Shown: positions 42,161-50,791 of the stretch, in pieces
How positions within the stretch are numbered: the stretch's first letter is position 1
How the letters are laid out: the number at the start of each line of letters is the position of its first letter
Source of the DNA: Agromyces soli
GTDB taxonomy: Bacteria > Actinomycetota > Actinomycetes > Actinomycetales > Microbacteriaceae
Direction of reading: 5' to 3'
DNA length: 64,000 bases
NCBI RefSeq assembly: GCF_022811605.1
Contig: NZ_CP094533.1
Coordinates: forward strand, 3,348,001-3,412,000
Translations under genes and position numbers: made by a program
Notes under the pieces: model-generated
Told to the model about the DNA's origin: nothing
The model's database searches: none
The model's input: the letters and a program-made list of their open reading frames with translations, nothing else

Positions 42161-43335
42161 TTCTTCGCCTTCCGCTTGGGCTTCGGGTTGCGCTTGATCT
42201 TCACGGCGCGACCGGAGTCCGCCACCTCGGAGACCACGTTGTGGTGGGAGACTTCGCTTCGCCTGGACCACATGAAGATGCCGATGATGACGATGACGCC
42301 GACGACCGCGTCGATGATGACGCCGCCGACGCCGAGGTGGGCGACGAGCGCGGCGAGCGCGCCGACCGCGCCCGCGGCGGGCAGCGTCAGCAGCCAGCCG
42401 ACGCCGATGCGCCCGGCCGTGCGCCAGCGCACCTTCGAGCCGCGCCGGCCGAGACCGGAGCCGATCACCGAGCCCGAGGCGACCTGGGTCGTCGAGAGCG
42501 CGAAGCCGACGTGGCTCGAGGCGAGGATCGTCGCGGCGGTCGCGGTCTCGGCGGCGAAGCCCTGCGCGGGCTTCACGTCGGTGAGCCCCGTGCCGAGGGT
42601 CTTGATGATGCGCCAGCCGCCCATGTAGGTGCCCAGCGCGATCGCGACGGCGCAGGTGACGATGACCCACCACTGCACGTCGCTGCCCGGCGCCTGCAGG
42701 TTCGCGGCGACGAGCGTGAGCGTGATGACGCCCATCGTCTTCTGCGCGTCGTTCGTGCCGTGCGCGAGCGCGACGAGCGAGGAGGAGAACACCTGCGCGT
42801 AGCGGAAGCCGTCGCGGCCGTCGGGCTTGCCGTCGTAGCGCCGGGTGATCGCGTAGGCGAGCTTCGTCGCGGCGTAGGCGACGAGCCCGGCGGTGAGCGG
42901 TGCGAGCAGGGCCGGCAGGATGACCTTCGAGACGACGACCGGGAAGTCGATCGCCCCGAGGCCGGCGCCCACGATCGCCGCGCCGATGAGGCCGCCGAAC
43001 AGGGCGTGGCTGGACGAGGACGGGAGCCCCATCAGCCACGTGATCATGTTCCAGACCACGGCGCCGATGAGGCCGGCGAACACGAGCTCGGGCGTGATCA
43101 GCACGCCGCCGTCGCCCTCGCGGATGATGCCGCCCGAGATGGTCTTCGCCACCTCGGTGGAGAGGAACGCGCCGACGAGGTTCAGGATCGCGGCGAGCGT
43201 GACCGCGGTCTTCGGCCGGAGCGCCCCGGTGGCGATCGGCGTCGCCATGGCGTTCGCCGTGTCGTGGAAGCCGTTCGTGAAGTCGAAGAACAACGCCAGT
43301 GCGATGACCAGCACGACGATGAGGGTGAGATCCAC
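42157..43335 (-). CDS. Low-affinity inorganic phosphate transporter, PiT family
   Basis: 392 residues with about ten helices in two PiT repeats: FFDFTNGFHDTANAMATPIATGAL (first signature) and SSLVALAHGTNDAQKTMGVI (second signature), separated by a loop; GLPSSSSHALFGGLIGA follows the first repeat. Ends in a basic tail (KIKRNPKPKRKAKK). Imports metal-phosphate by proton symport. GTG start with AAAGGCG upstream. A PHO-box-like direct repeat lies 47-68 bp upstream. Confidence 0.92.
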   Translation of the reverse strand: MDLTLIVVLVIALALFFDFTNGFHDTANAMATPIATGALRPKTAVTLAAILNLVGAFLSTEVAKTISGGIIREGDGGVLITPELVFAGLIGAVVWNMITWLMGLPSSSSHALFGGLIGAAIVGAGLGAIDFPVVVSKVILPALLAPLTAGLVAYAATKLAYAITRRYDGKPDGRDGFRYAQVFSSSLVALAHGTNDAQKTMGVITLTLVAANLQAPGSDVQWWVIVTCAVAIALGTYMGGWRIIKTLGTGLTDVKPAQGFAAETATAATILASSHVGFALSTTQVASGSVIGSGLGRRGSKVRWRTAGRIGVGWLLTLPAAGAVGALAALVAHLGVGGVIIDAVVGVIVIIGIFMWSRRSEVSHHNVVSEVADSGRAVKIKRNPKPKRKAKK

Positions 43336-43381
43336 CGGCGCCTTTCTGTAGTGGACGCTGCCTCTTGTGATCGGTGAAGAC

Positions 43382-43403
43382 GTTCACCAGAAGTTCATGG
43401 GGT
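43382..43403 (+). promoter_or_regulatory. Candidate PHO box (PhoP site) upstream of PiT gene
   Basis: Two consecutive 11-bp units, GTTCACCAGAA and GTTCATGGGGT, match the actinobacterial PhoP direct-repeat consensus (GTTCA followed by less conserved bases, 11-bp period). Located 47 bp before the PiT start codon, on the opposite strand relative to the gene. Confidence 0.55.
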
Positions 43404-43443
43404 ATCGCTTGCGGCCTCCGGGGAGCCCGCGCACCCGTCGATC

Positions 43444-43926
43444 CTACGCGACGGACGGGCCCGGTTCCACCACGGTCGCGAGATCGTCCCCGAAGACGAA
43501 GGAGCGCTCGACCCGGCCCCCCGCGAGCACGCCCGGAAGCCATCGCGAGGCGTCGTCCCACATCCGCTCGAGCGGCACCTCCTCGACCGGGAACCACTCG
43601 GGATCGAGCTCGTCGGACGCGCGCGGTTCCCCCCGCCATTCGCGGCAGACGAAGACGTGCGAGCGCTGGCTCCACGACTCCCGAGTGGGGAAGCGGTAGT
43701 CGACGACGCCCCGCGCCTCGAGGTCGGCCGGGACGACGTCGAGGCCGACCTCCTCGGCCACCTCGCGGACGCACGCGGCGGCCGGGGTCTCCCCCGGCTC
43801 GAGCTTGCCGCCTGGTGCGACGAGCCGCCCCTCGCCGAGGCCGTGCTTCTTGCGCCCGAGGAGCACCTCGAACCGCCCCTCCCGCTCGCGCAGGAGGTAG
43901 CACACGCACACCTCGGGATGCCGCAT
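43444..43926 (-). CDS. NUDIX hydrolase (MutT-like)
   Basis: 160-residue NUDIX domain. The box is complete: GGKLEPGETPAAACVREVAEEVGLD, following LGEGRLVAPGG. The N-terminus (VCVCYLLREREGRFEVLLGRKKHGLGEGR) resembles 8-oxo-dGTP diphosphatases of the MTH1 branch. It hydrolyses oxidised or other nucleoside diphosphate-X substrates; specificity is inference. Encoded directly downstream (14 nt) of phosphofructokinase on the same strand. Confidence 0.88.
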   Translation of the reverse strand: MRHPEVCVCYLLREREGRFEVLLGRKKHGLGEGRLVAPGGKLEPGETPAAACVREVAEEVGLDVVPADLEARGVVDYRFPTRESWSQRSHVFVCREWRGEPRASDELDPEWFPVEEVPLERMWDDASRWLPGVLAGGRVERSFVFGDDLATVVEPGPSVA

Positions 43927-43940
43927 CCGTCGCGCCGGCC

Positions 43941-44972
43941 TCAGCCGAAGAGGATCCTGGCCTCGTCGTAGCGCGACTGCGGCACCGTGTTCAGGCTGCC
44001 GGTCGCCTCGGCGATCGAGACCGTGCGGATGTCGGTGCCGCGCAGCGTCACCATGGAGCCCCAGGCCTCGTCGTAGACCGCCTCGACGGCGGCCATGCCG
44101 AGCCGGGTGGCGAGCACCCGGTCGTAGGCGCTCGGCTCGCCGCCGCGCTGGATGTGGCCGAGCACGGTCGCCCGGGACTCGATGCCCGTGCGCTCCTCGA
44201 TCATCGGCGCGAGCACGTCGGCGATGCCGCCGAGGCGCGGCCGGTTGAACGCGTCGAGGCCCTTGTGCGAGTGCGGCTCGTCCATGCCGGGCAGGGTGAA
44301 GCCCTCGGCGACCACCACGAGCGGGGCGCGGCCGCGCGAACGCACCGACTCGACCCACTCGCAGATCTGCTCGATCGATTGGGGCTGCTCGGGGATGAGG
44401 ATGGCGTGCGCGCCGCCCGCCATGCCGGAGTGCAGCGCGATCCAGCCGACGTGGCGGCCCATGACCTCGAGCACCATGCAGCGGCCGTGCGAGTCGGCCG
44501 TCGTGCGGAGGCGGTCGATGGCCTCGGTCGCGATCTCCACGGCCGTGTCGAAGCCGAAGGAGTAGTCGGTCGCCGCGAGGTCGTTGTCGATGGTCTTCGG
44601 CACGCCGACGACCTTGATGCCGCCCTCGTCGTAGAGCCGGCGGGCCGCCGTCAGCGTGCCCTCGCCGCCGATCGCGATGATCGCGTCGATGCCGTACTCG
44701 TCGAGGGTGCGCTGGATGTGCTCAGGGCCGCCGAACTCGCCCTCGAAGGGATTGGTGCGGCTCGAGTGCAGGATGGTGCCGCCCTGTCGGGCGAGGCCGC
44801 GCACGTCGTGCCGCGTGATGGGCACGATGTCGCGCTCGACGACGCCGCGCCAGCCCCAGCGGAAGCCGACGAACTCGGTGTCGTGGGAGATGACGCCCTT
44901 CAGCACGGCGCCGCGGATGACCGCGTTGAGTCCGGGGCAGTCGCCGCCGGAGGTGAGCAGGCCGATCTTCAT
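43941..44972 (-). CDS. 6-phosphofructokinase
   Basis: 343 residues. GLLTSGGDCPGLNAVIRG nucleotide/PPi loop, GGEGTL at 102-107, PKTIDNDL with catalytic D129, MGRHVGW and GHIQRGGEPSAYDRVLATRLG. Glycine at 105 (not Asp) favours ATP over PPi as donor, while K126 is the residue common in PPi-type and in Streptomyces ATP-PFKs. This combination is the actinobacterial mixed group III. Commits fructose 6-phosphate to glycolysis. SD AGGAGA before the ATG. Confidence 0.93.
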   Translation of the reverse strand: MKIGLLTSGGDCPGLNAVIRGAVLKGVISHDTEFVGFRWGWRGVVERDIVPITRHDVRGLARQGGTILHSSRTNPFEGEFGGPEHIQRTLDEYGIDAIIAIGGEGTLTAARRLYDEGGIKVVGVPKTIDNDLAATDYSFGFDTAVEIATEAIDRLRTTADSHGRCMVLEVMGRHVGWIALHSGMAGGAHAILIPEQPQSIEQICEWVESVRSRGRAPLVVVAEGFTLPGMDEPHSHKGLDAFNRPRLGGIADVLAPMIEERTGIESRATVLGHIQRGGEPSAYDRVLATRLGMAAVEAVYDEAWGSMVTLRGTDIRTVSIAEATGSLNTVPQSRYDEARILFG

Positions 44973-45072
44973 ATGTGCACGTCTCCTGGGGAAGTGGGAA
45001 GGCGGGAAGGGTGCATGACCACGTCGGCGGGGTCGAATCGGAGTCTATACGCTCCTCGACTGGGTGCTGAGA

Positions 45073-45112
45073 CGGCGGCGGGGCCGGGGCGTTCGCCCCG
45101 ACCCCGCCGCCG
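45073..45112 (-). terminator. Terminator hairpin after SNF2 helicase
   Basis: CGGCGGCGGGG at 45073-45083 pairs with CCCCGCCGCCG at 45102-45112; an inner CGGGGC/GCCCCG stem with a TTC-containing loop extends it. Starts 10 bp after the helicase stop on the minus strand. Confidence 0.72.
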
Positions 45113-45121
45113 ACGGATCGC

Positions 45122-47245
45122 TCAGAGCGCGCCGTCGAGCGCCTGCCGCAGGAGGTGCTGCAGCGCATCGAGCTGCACCGAGTCCGCCGAACCGGGCTCG
45201 ACGTCCTGGCCGTCGAGCGCGCGGGCGGCGAGGCCCTGCTTCTGGTCGATGAGCTCCGCGATGCGCGCGTCGATCGTGTGCGCGGCGATGATCCGCCACG
45301 CGGTGACCGGCTCGTCCTGACCGATGCGGTGCACGCGGTCGATCGCCTGCGTCTGCTCGGCGCTCGTCCAGCTGAGCTCGGCGAGCACGACGTTCGAGGC
45401 CGCCTGCAGGTTGACGCCGACGCCGGCCGCCGTGAGCGAGCAGACCGCGACGTGCACCTCGGGGTCCGAGTTGAACGCGTCGATCGCCGCCTGGCGGGCG
45501 AGCGCCGTCTGGTCGCCGCGGAGCGACACCGTGCGGATCTCGCGCGCCGCGAAGGCGGCCTCGGCCTGGTCCATGACGTCGATGTGCTTCGCGAAGAAGA
45601 CGACCTTGCCGACCGAGCGGGCGAGCTGGGCGGCGTAGTCCGCCGCGAGCCCGGCCTTCGCCTGGCCGATGCGGCGCACCATCGTGAAGACGTTCTCGCC
45701 GGACTTCGCCTGCTTCGACTCCTCGAGCTCGGCGCTCGCGACCGCGCGGACGAACTGGTCGCGGGTGTCCTCGTCGAGGTCGCCCACACGCAGGTCGCGC
45801 GCCTCGACGAGCGCCCGGAAGCGCTGCACGAGCCGGTTGCCGAGCTCGCGCTCGGCGGCCCGCACGGAGCGTCCCAGCTCGTCGTCGAGCTCCACGGGGA
45901 GGTCGGCGATGCGCTTGGCGGGCAGGTCGGCGGCGACGTCGACCTTGCGGCGGCGGACGATGCCGAGGTCGATGACCGCGCGGCGCGCCTCGGCGTAGAA
46001 GCCGTGGTCGGCGGGCGTGAGCCCGATGCGCTCGAGCTCGGCGAGGAGCTGCGGGGCCGGCTTGTCGCCGTCGATCCAGCCGAGGAACTGCCAGATCGCC
46101 CGGAAGTCGTCGACGTCGTTGATGAGCGGGGTGCCGGTGAGGGCGAGCAGCAGCGGGTCGCCGCCGGGGGCGCTGCGGCGGATGCGCTCGGCGAGGGCGA
46201 GCACGTTCTTCGAGCGCTGCGACCCGAGGTTCTTGATGAAGTGCGCCTCGTCGACGACCATGCCGCGGAAGCCGAGGGTCGACAGCCACGACATGTGCCG
46301 GTCGAGCACGTCGTAGTTCACCACGACGACGTCGGCGAAGGCGTCGACGGTCTGCCCGTCGCCGTGGATGACCGTGGCGCGCCGCTGCGGCGTCCAGCGC
46401 TCGACCTCGCGGGCCCAGTTCATCTTCACGACGTTCGGCACCACGGCGAGCAGCGGGTAGGCATCGGCGACGGAGGCGGCGAGCACCGACTGCGCCGTCT
46501 TGCCGAGTCCCGGCTCGTCGGCGAGCAGGAAGGTGCGGTGGCCGAGCCGGGCGGCCTCGACGAAGCGGGCCTGGTGCTTCATGAGCTCGAGGCCGCGCGG
46601 GGTGACCCGGTCGATCTTCGGCGCCTCGGGCAGCGGCATCGTCGCCGACTGGCCGCCCGAGCCGAGCTCGAAAGCCTTGAACAGCGGGCTCAGCAGCTCC
46701 CAGTTCGCGAGGCGTCGGGCCGGGACGGCCGGCTGCGGCTGCTGCGAGAAGTCGGGGGCGAGGAACGGGCTCGCGAGCTGCCGCGACTTCACGGAGCGCG
46801 GCACGACCTGGTTCTCGGCGAGCATCGGGGCGGGCTCCGGCTCGCGCGTGATGATGAGCTCGTCGGCGCTGAGCTCGGCGCCGGACTCGAGCAGCCAGTC
46901 GCGGCGGAAGCGCTGCGCGACCGTGGAGATCGAGGCATCCGGCTCGAGCAGGGTGATGAGGCTCGTGTCGCGCGCCGCCGTCTTGGCGAGGATCTGGGCG
47001 ATGCCGTCGAGGCGCTTCAGCAGCTCGGCGCGCTGCGCATCGCTGAGCTCCGGATCGGCCTTGACGCGGGTGCGCTCCTCGCGCATGAGCAGGGCGATCA
47101 CCTGGAACTTGGTCCGGTTCGTCGGGCCGAGCTTGTTCTTCTGCGCCTTCTGCTCGACCTCGCGCACCTTGCGCGCGAGGATCGGGATGATGGGCGCGTC
47201 GTCGTCGCGGGAGCGCGTGCGCGAGCGCTGCCTGGTCTGGGCCAT
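45122..47245 (-). CDS. SNF2-type DEAD/DEAH box helicase
   Basis: 707 residues. A 220-residue N-terminal region with charged helices precedes the SNF2 core: LADEPGLGKTAQSVLAA (motif I), VVDEAHFIKN (DEAH, motif II), LALTGTPLIND (motif III), and the C-terminal helicase lobe with GVNLQAASNVVLAELSWTSAEQTQAIDRVHRIGQ (motifs V/VI). Layout resembles SMARCAL1/HARP-like annealing helicases. Substrate unknown. ATG with GGAGG just upstream; an in-frame ATG at 47449 is rejected because the extension is low-complexity. A TAGAAT box lies at 47448-47453 (minus). Confidence 0.9.
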   Translation of the reverse strand: MAQTRQRSRTRSRDDDAPIIPILARKVREVEQKAQKNKLGPTNRTKFQVIALLMREERTRVKADPELSDAQRAELLKRLDGIAQILAKTAARDTSLITLLEPDASISTVAQRFRRDWLLESGAELSADELIITREPEPAPMLAENQVVPRSVKSRQLASPFLAPDFSQQPQPAVPARRLANWELLSPLFKAFELGSGGQSATMPLPEAPKIDRVTPRGLELMKHQARFVEAARLGHRTFLLADEPGLGKTAQSVLAASVADAYPLLAVVPNVVKMNWAREVERWTPQRRATVIHGDGQTVDAFADVVVVNYDVLDRHMSWLSTLGFRGMVVDEAHFIKNLGSQRSKNVLALAERIRRSAPGGDPLLLALTGTPLINDVDDFRAIWQFLGWIDGDKPAPQLLAELERIGLTPADHGFYAEARRAVIDLGIVRRRKVDVAADLPAKRIADLPVELDDELGRSVRAAERELGNRLVQRFRALVEARDLRVGDLDEDTRDQFVRAVASAELEESKQAKSGENVFTMVRRIGQAKAGLAADYAAQLARSVGKVVFFAKHIDVMDQAEAAFAAREIRTVSLRGDQTALARQAAIDAFNSDPEVHVAVCSLTAAGVGVNLQAASNVVLAELSWTSAEQTQAIDRVHRIGQDEPVTAWRIIAAHTIDARIAELIDQKQGLAARALDGQDVEPGSADSVQLDALQHLLRQALDGAL

Positions 47246-47500
47246 GGTCCTCCGGTCTCTTGGCCGTCGCGCCGGGCGTCGGCCCGTTCGGAACGACGAC
47301 TCCCCCTCGCGGCCTCCGGCTGACGGATGCCGCACGATCGGAACCGCGGACTGCGCGGTGTCGATCATCGACTGCAGGGCGGCATCTGGGACGGCTGGCG
47401 CGGATCGCACCGCCTGCCCCTGAGCGGAATCGCCCGGCGCACCCCTCATTCTAGCGGGATTCGACCCGAACAGGCGAGTTCACGGGGATCGGCGCGGCGC

Positions 47501-48238
47501 TCAGCCGCCGAGCACGTGCACGGTGTAGCTGAGCAGGAACCCCGCGGTCGCGAGCAGGCCGGTCGCGGCGTGGGCGGTGCGGAACGCCTCGGGGATCATC
47601 GTGTCGCAGATCATCGCCAGGATGGCTCCGGCCGCGATGGCGGTGACGACGGCGGTCGTCTCGCCGCTCGCCTCGTCGAGCAGCACGAAGCCGGCGATCG
47701 CCGAGAGGGCGCTCGCGACGGCGATCCCCGACCAGAGCAGCAGCACGTAGCGCCGGCTCCGGCCTGCGGCCTTCAGCTCGGCGGTGCTCGACAGCCCCTC
47801 CGGCAGGTTGGAGATGAGGATGGCGACGAAGACGGGCACGCTGACCCCTGCCCCGCCGACCATGCTGAGCCCCAGCACGGCGGACTCGGGGATGCCGTCG
47901 AGCAGCGCGCCGACCGCGATGCCCGTGCCGGTGCCCGGGTCCTCGCCGCTGCCGGGGCGGTTGCGCTGGTCGAGCCGGTCGAGCAGCTGGTTCAGCACGA
48001 CGTAGACGACCGCGCCGCCCGCGAAGCCGAGCACCGTCGGCCAGAGCCCGCCCTGCTCCTGCGCCTCGAGCACGAGATCGAAGGCGAGCGCGGAGACGAG
48101 CACCCCGGCGCCGAAGGCCATGATGCCGGCGACGATCGGTCTCGGGACGTCGACGTACCAGGCGACGAGCGCACCGATCAGGAGGGCGCCGCCGGCGAGC
48201 AGGCCGGCGATGCCCGGGGCGATCCACTCGGGGATCAC
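47501..48238 (-). CDS. ZIP family metal transporter
   Basis: 245 residues, about eight helices. AGIMAFGAGVLVSALAFDLV, LLDGIPESAVLG (helix IV motif with the metal-binding D/E in place of His) and ISNLPEGLSST (helix V) identify a ZIP-type permease; MICDTMIPEAF follows. Imports divalent cations, probably zinc, iron or manganese; specificity is not deducible. A loop between helices III and IV carries an acidic/Gly stretch (PGSGEDPGTGTG) in place of the usual His-rich loop. Confidence 0.87.
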   Translation of the reverse strand: MIPEWIAPGIAGLLAGGALLIGALVAWYVDVPRPIVAGIMAFGAGVLVSALAFDLVLEAQEQGGLWPTVLGFAGGAVVYVVLNQLLDRLDQRNRPGSGEDPGTGTGIAVGALLDGIPESAVLGLSMVGGAGVSVPVFVAILISNLPEGLSSTAELKAAGRSRRYVLLLWSGIAVASALSAIAGFVLLDEASGETTAVVTAIAAGAILAMICDTMIPEAFRTAHAATGLLATAGFLLSYTVHVLGG

Positions 48239-48269
48239 CGGCGGGCCTCCGGGCCGGCCGGCGTCGCGC

Positions 48270-50129
48270 TCACAGTCCGCCGCCTCCGCCGCCGCCCCCG
48301 CCGCCGCCCGAGAAGCCCCCGCCGCCCGAACCGCTCGAGGAGGAGCTCGAGCTCGACCCCGACCATGAGCTCGACGAGCTCGTCGAGAAGGCGGAGACCC
48401 CCGCGCTGAACGCGAGCGCGTCGAACGGCCCGCGCCCCGCGTACCACTCGGGCTGGGCCCCGCGCTCCGCGTACTCGGCGGCGAGCACCCGGCTCCACTC
48501 CCGCTCGATGCCGAAGATCACCGCGTACGGCAGCAGCTTCTCGTGCAGCTTCAGCACGGCTTCGGGGCCGCCGGTGCGCAGCGCGCCCTGCGGGCTCTGC
48601 AGCATTCGGATGCGGTCGGCCTCCGCGAGTCGCAGGTAGACGCGCAGCCCCTCGAGGTGGTCCTTCGCCGCGCGGCCCGGCTCGGTCAGCGGGCGCACGT
48701 CGATCACCGCGAACGCGGCGGCGAGCACCGCGAGGATACCGAGGACGAGGCCGAGCACGGGCCACCCGCCGCCCATCGCCTGGTCGAGGGCGACGATGCC
48801 GAAGACGACGCCCGCGATGCCGCCCAGCAGGGCGAGGAGCCCCAGCAGCAGGCGCGGGCCGACGGGCGGCGTGCGTCGGAGCCCCTCCGTCACCACGCGG
48901 CTGCGGACGGCGCTGCGAAGCGCGAGCAGCTTCTTGCCGAGCGCGGTGTCCTGCTGCTTCAGCTCGCGCCGACCGCTCGTGGCGAAGAGCTCGCGCAGCA
49001 CCTGGTCGGCGTCGGGGTCCGGCCCCTCGCCGCCGCCGTACTCGACGGCGAAGCGCTTCGGAGCGAGCTCGACGACCCGGAGCCGGTGCTGCACCGCGAG
49101 CTGCAGGATCGTCGCCGTGACGCCCTTGCCCGGCTGTCCGACGAGCTCGGCGGCCTCCATGACGCTGAGCCCGGGCGGCGGCTCGTACTGGGCGATGATC
49201 GTGCCGCGTCCCGGATGGTCGCGCCATCGCGTGGCCCGGGCGACGATGGCCGCGCCCGCGGCGCCGAGGGCGAGGAGCGCTCCCCCGGCCCCGGCGAGCG
49301 CCGCGGGCGAGGAGGTGAAGGCGTCGTCGCGCGGCACGAAGGTGCCGGGCTCGAAGGCCAGCGCAACCGTGAGGTTCTGGTACGGCCCGAGCGCCTCGGC
49401 CGTGGCGACGGCCCCCGTCTCGCCGAGCTCGAGCGAGGTGCACGGCGTGTTCGAGCCCGACGGGCCCTGGTAGCAGGCGCCCTCCCCGGTGAAGCCCGCG
49501 GCCGCCCCGCCCGCGAGCCGCACCTCGGCGCTCACCCGGCCGAAGGGCTGCGCCCAGCCGGTGCCGTTCACGTCCCAGTAGAACTCGTCGATCGGCCGGT
49601 CGTCGGGCACGTGCGTGACATTGTGCTGGCGGTACTCGATGACGTAGCTCTGCCGGCCGTGCACGTACTCGTCGCCCGCGATCGAGACGAGCAGGAACTC
49701 GTCGTCGTCGTCGGGCTCGGTCGAGTAGGCGCGCGGCGTGCCGTGCTCGTCGGTCACCGAGCGCACCTCGAGGTCGACCGGGTGACCGTCGTAGGAGAGC
49801 GGGATGGCCCGGCGGATGCCCCGGTTCTGGTCGAACTCGGGGAACACGGCGACGAGCGTCTCGGTGGTGTCGAGCACGGACCGGCCGTCCTCGTCGGTGC
49901 CGAGCTCGTACACGGCGTCGAAGGAGTCGAAGACGAAGTCGTCGGTGCCCGCGGGCAGCACGGACACGCCGGCCGGCGCCGCTGTCTCGGCCGAGGCGAG
50001 CGCGGGTGCGGGCGCCGCCGCACCGCCAGGGCCCGCGAAGGCGAGCGGGGCGCCGGCGAGCGCGAGCCCGGCGCCGGCGAGGAGGCCGGCCACGAGGGCG
50101 ACGGCGGTGCGGGGCATCCGACGGCTCAT
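48270..50129 (-). CDS. DUF2207 domain membrane protein with Ser/Gly-rich tail
   Basis: 619 residues. Signal peptide (TAVALVAGLLAGAGLALAGAPLAFA), a DUF2207 extracytoplasmic beta domain (DFVFDSFDAVYELGTDEDG ... FPEFDQNRGIRRAIPL), a TM near 290, a cytoplasmic domain, a TM pair near 430-480, and a C-terminal tail of serines then glycines (about the last 45 residues, ending in an 11-Gly run). The tail is typical of the family (YciQ-like), not an artefact. Function unknown. Start at ATG 50129, before the signal peptide. Confidence 0.85.
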   Translation of the reverse strand: MSRRMPRTAVALVAGLLAGAGLALAGAPLAFAGPGGAAAPAPALASAETAAPAGVSVLPAGTDDFVFDSFDAVYELGTDEDGRSVLDTTETLVAVFPEFDQNRGIRRAIPLSYDGHPVDLEVRSVTDEHGTPRAYSTEPDDDDEFLLVSIAGDEYVHGRQSYVIEYRQHNVTHVPDDRPIDEFYWDVNGTGWAQPFGRVSAEVRLAGGAAAGFTGEGACYQGPSGSNTPCTSLELGETGAVATAEALGPYQNLTVALAFEPGTFVPRDDAFTSSPAALAGAGGALLALGAAGAAIVARATRWRDHPGRGTIIAQYEPPPGLSVMEAAELVGQPGKGVTATILQLAVQHRLRVVELAPKRFAVEYGGGEGPDPDADQVLRELFATSGRRELKQQDTALGKKLLALRSAVRSRVVTEGLRRTPPVGPRLLLGLLALLGGIAGVVFGIVALDQAMGGGWPVLGLVLGILAVLAAAFAVIDVRPLTEPGRAAKDHLEGLRVYLRLAEADRIRMLQSPQGALRTGGPEAVLKLHEKLLPYAVIFGIEREWSRVLAAEYAERGAQPEWYAGRGPFDALAFSAGVSAFSTSSSSSWSGSSSSSSSSGSGGGGFSGGGGGGGGGGGL

Positions 50130-50169
50130 GCTGCCACCGTAGCGAATCCGGCCCCGCGCTTGGACCGAA

Positions 50170-50183
50170 TACCCCGGTCGGTA
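50170..50183. promoter_or_regulatory. Candidate metal-sensor operator
   Basis: TACCCCGGTCGGTA is an imperfect inverted repeat (TACC...GGTA, C-rich) resembling CsoR/RcnR operators, located between the divergent DUF2207 gene and the CsoR-family gene, just upstream of the latter's -10 (TATCCT, 50200-50205). Confidence 0.35.
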
Positions 50184-50211
50184 CTGCATTCGCAGCCGCT
50201 ATCCTGAGGGG

Positions 50212-50490
50212 GTGATCGAGGACATCAAGAAGCGGGCGCTGCACCGCACGAAGATCATCGAGGGCCAGCTGCGCGGCATCGAGAAGATGATCGAGAACGA
50301 GGACTACTGCGTCGACATCATCACGCTGTCGCTCGCGGTGCAGAAGTCCCTCGGCTCGCTGAACAAGCTGCTCGTGGAGAACCACCTGCGCACCCACGTG
50401 AGCCACCAGTACGAGGCCGGCGGCGAGCAGCGCGAAGCCGCCGTCGCCGAGCTGATCCGCATCTTCGAGCTGTCGAACAACCGCAGCTGA
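50212..50490 (+). CDS. CsoR/RcnR family metal-sensing repressor
   Basis: 92-residue all-helical protein: HRTKIIEGQLRGIEKMIENEDYCVDIITLSLAVQKSLGSLNKLLVENHL is the family core. Metal-position residues are C33, H58 and H62, with the same spacing as RcnR (C35/H60/H64), i.e. Cys-His-His rather than the Cys-His-Cys of CsoR copper sensors. That suggests nickel or cobalt, or another non-Cu(I) effector. GTG start 6 nt after TATCCT (leaderless). No metal exporter is adjacent; a ZIP transporter is 2 kb away. Confidence 0.88.
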   Translation: MIEDIKKRALHRTKIIEGQLRGIEKMIENEDYCVDIITLSLAVQKSLGSLNKLLVENHLRTHVSHQYEAGGEQREAAVAELIRIFELSNNRS

Positions 50491-50528
50491 GCCTCGCCCG
50501 GCGCCCGAACCTGAGCCCGAGCCGGAGC

Positions 50529-50789
50529 TCAGCCCCCGCCGCGCCGCTCGTTGCCGCGCCGGTAGTTGCCGGTCGCGCGGGCGAGCAGGTGCTGCACGGC
50601 GAGTTCGTCACCGGCGGACTCGGCCCGCTCCAGGCGCGCGATGAGGCGCGCCGCCTCCGCTCCCCCGACGGTCACGACGTGCCGGCCGCCGCGGGAGACG
50701 AGCAGGCCGCCGGCCGCCGTGGCGCGCCACGCGAACGGATCGTCGACGAGACGACCGCGTTCGTCGGAGGCGCCCCGGCGACCGGCCAC
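50529..50789 (-). CDS. Small hypothetical protein at end of deo operon
   Basis: 86 residues beginning at a GTG two bases after the short ALDH stop, so it looks like a true operon member. Sequence: AGRRGASDERGRLVDDPFAWR followed by LLVSRGGRHVVTVGG and a helical, Arg/Ala/Glu-rich half ending in GNYRRGNERRGGG. The VSRGGR beta-hairpin segment resembles small actinobacterial proteins of unknown role. Too short and simple to assign. Coding bias is consistent with the neighbours. Confidence 0.6.
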   Translation of the reverse strand: MAGRRGASDERGRLVDDPFAWRATAAGGLLVSRGGRHVVTVGGAEAARLIARLERAESAGDELAVQHLLARATGNYRRGNERRGGG

Positions 50790-50791
50790 GA

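Noticed and set aside
45155..47323. 722-codon plus-strand open frame
   Set aside because: Antisense to the SNF2 helicase; Asp/Arg/Val/Leu low-complexity typical of the complement of a GC-rich gene.
47246..47449. N-terminal extension of the helicase to an ATG at 47449
   Set aside because: In frame but low-complexity; the ATG overlaps a TAGAAT -10 box so would lie upstream of the transcript start, while ATG 47245 has a GGAGG ribosome site.
48270..48375. Poly-Ser/poly-Gly end of the DUF2207 gene as assembly error
   Set aside because: Frame remains open with a proper stop, and Ser/Gly-rich tails are usual for this family.
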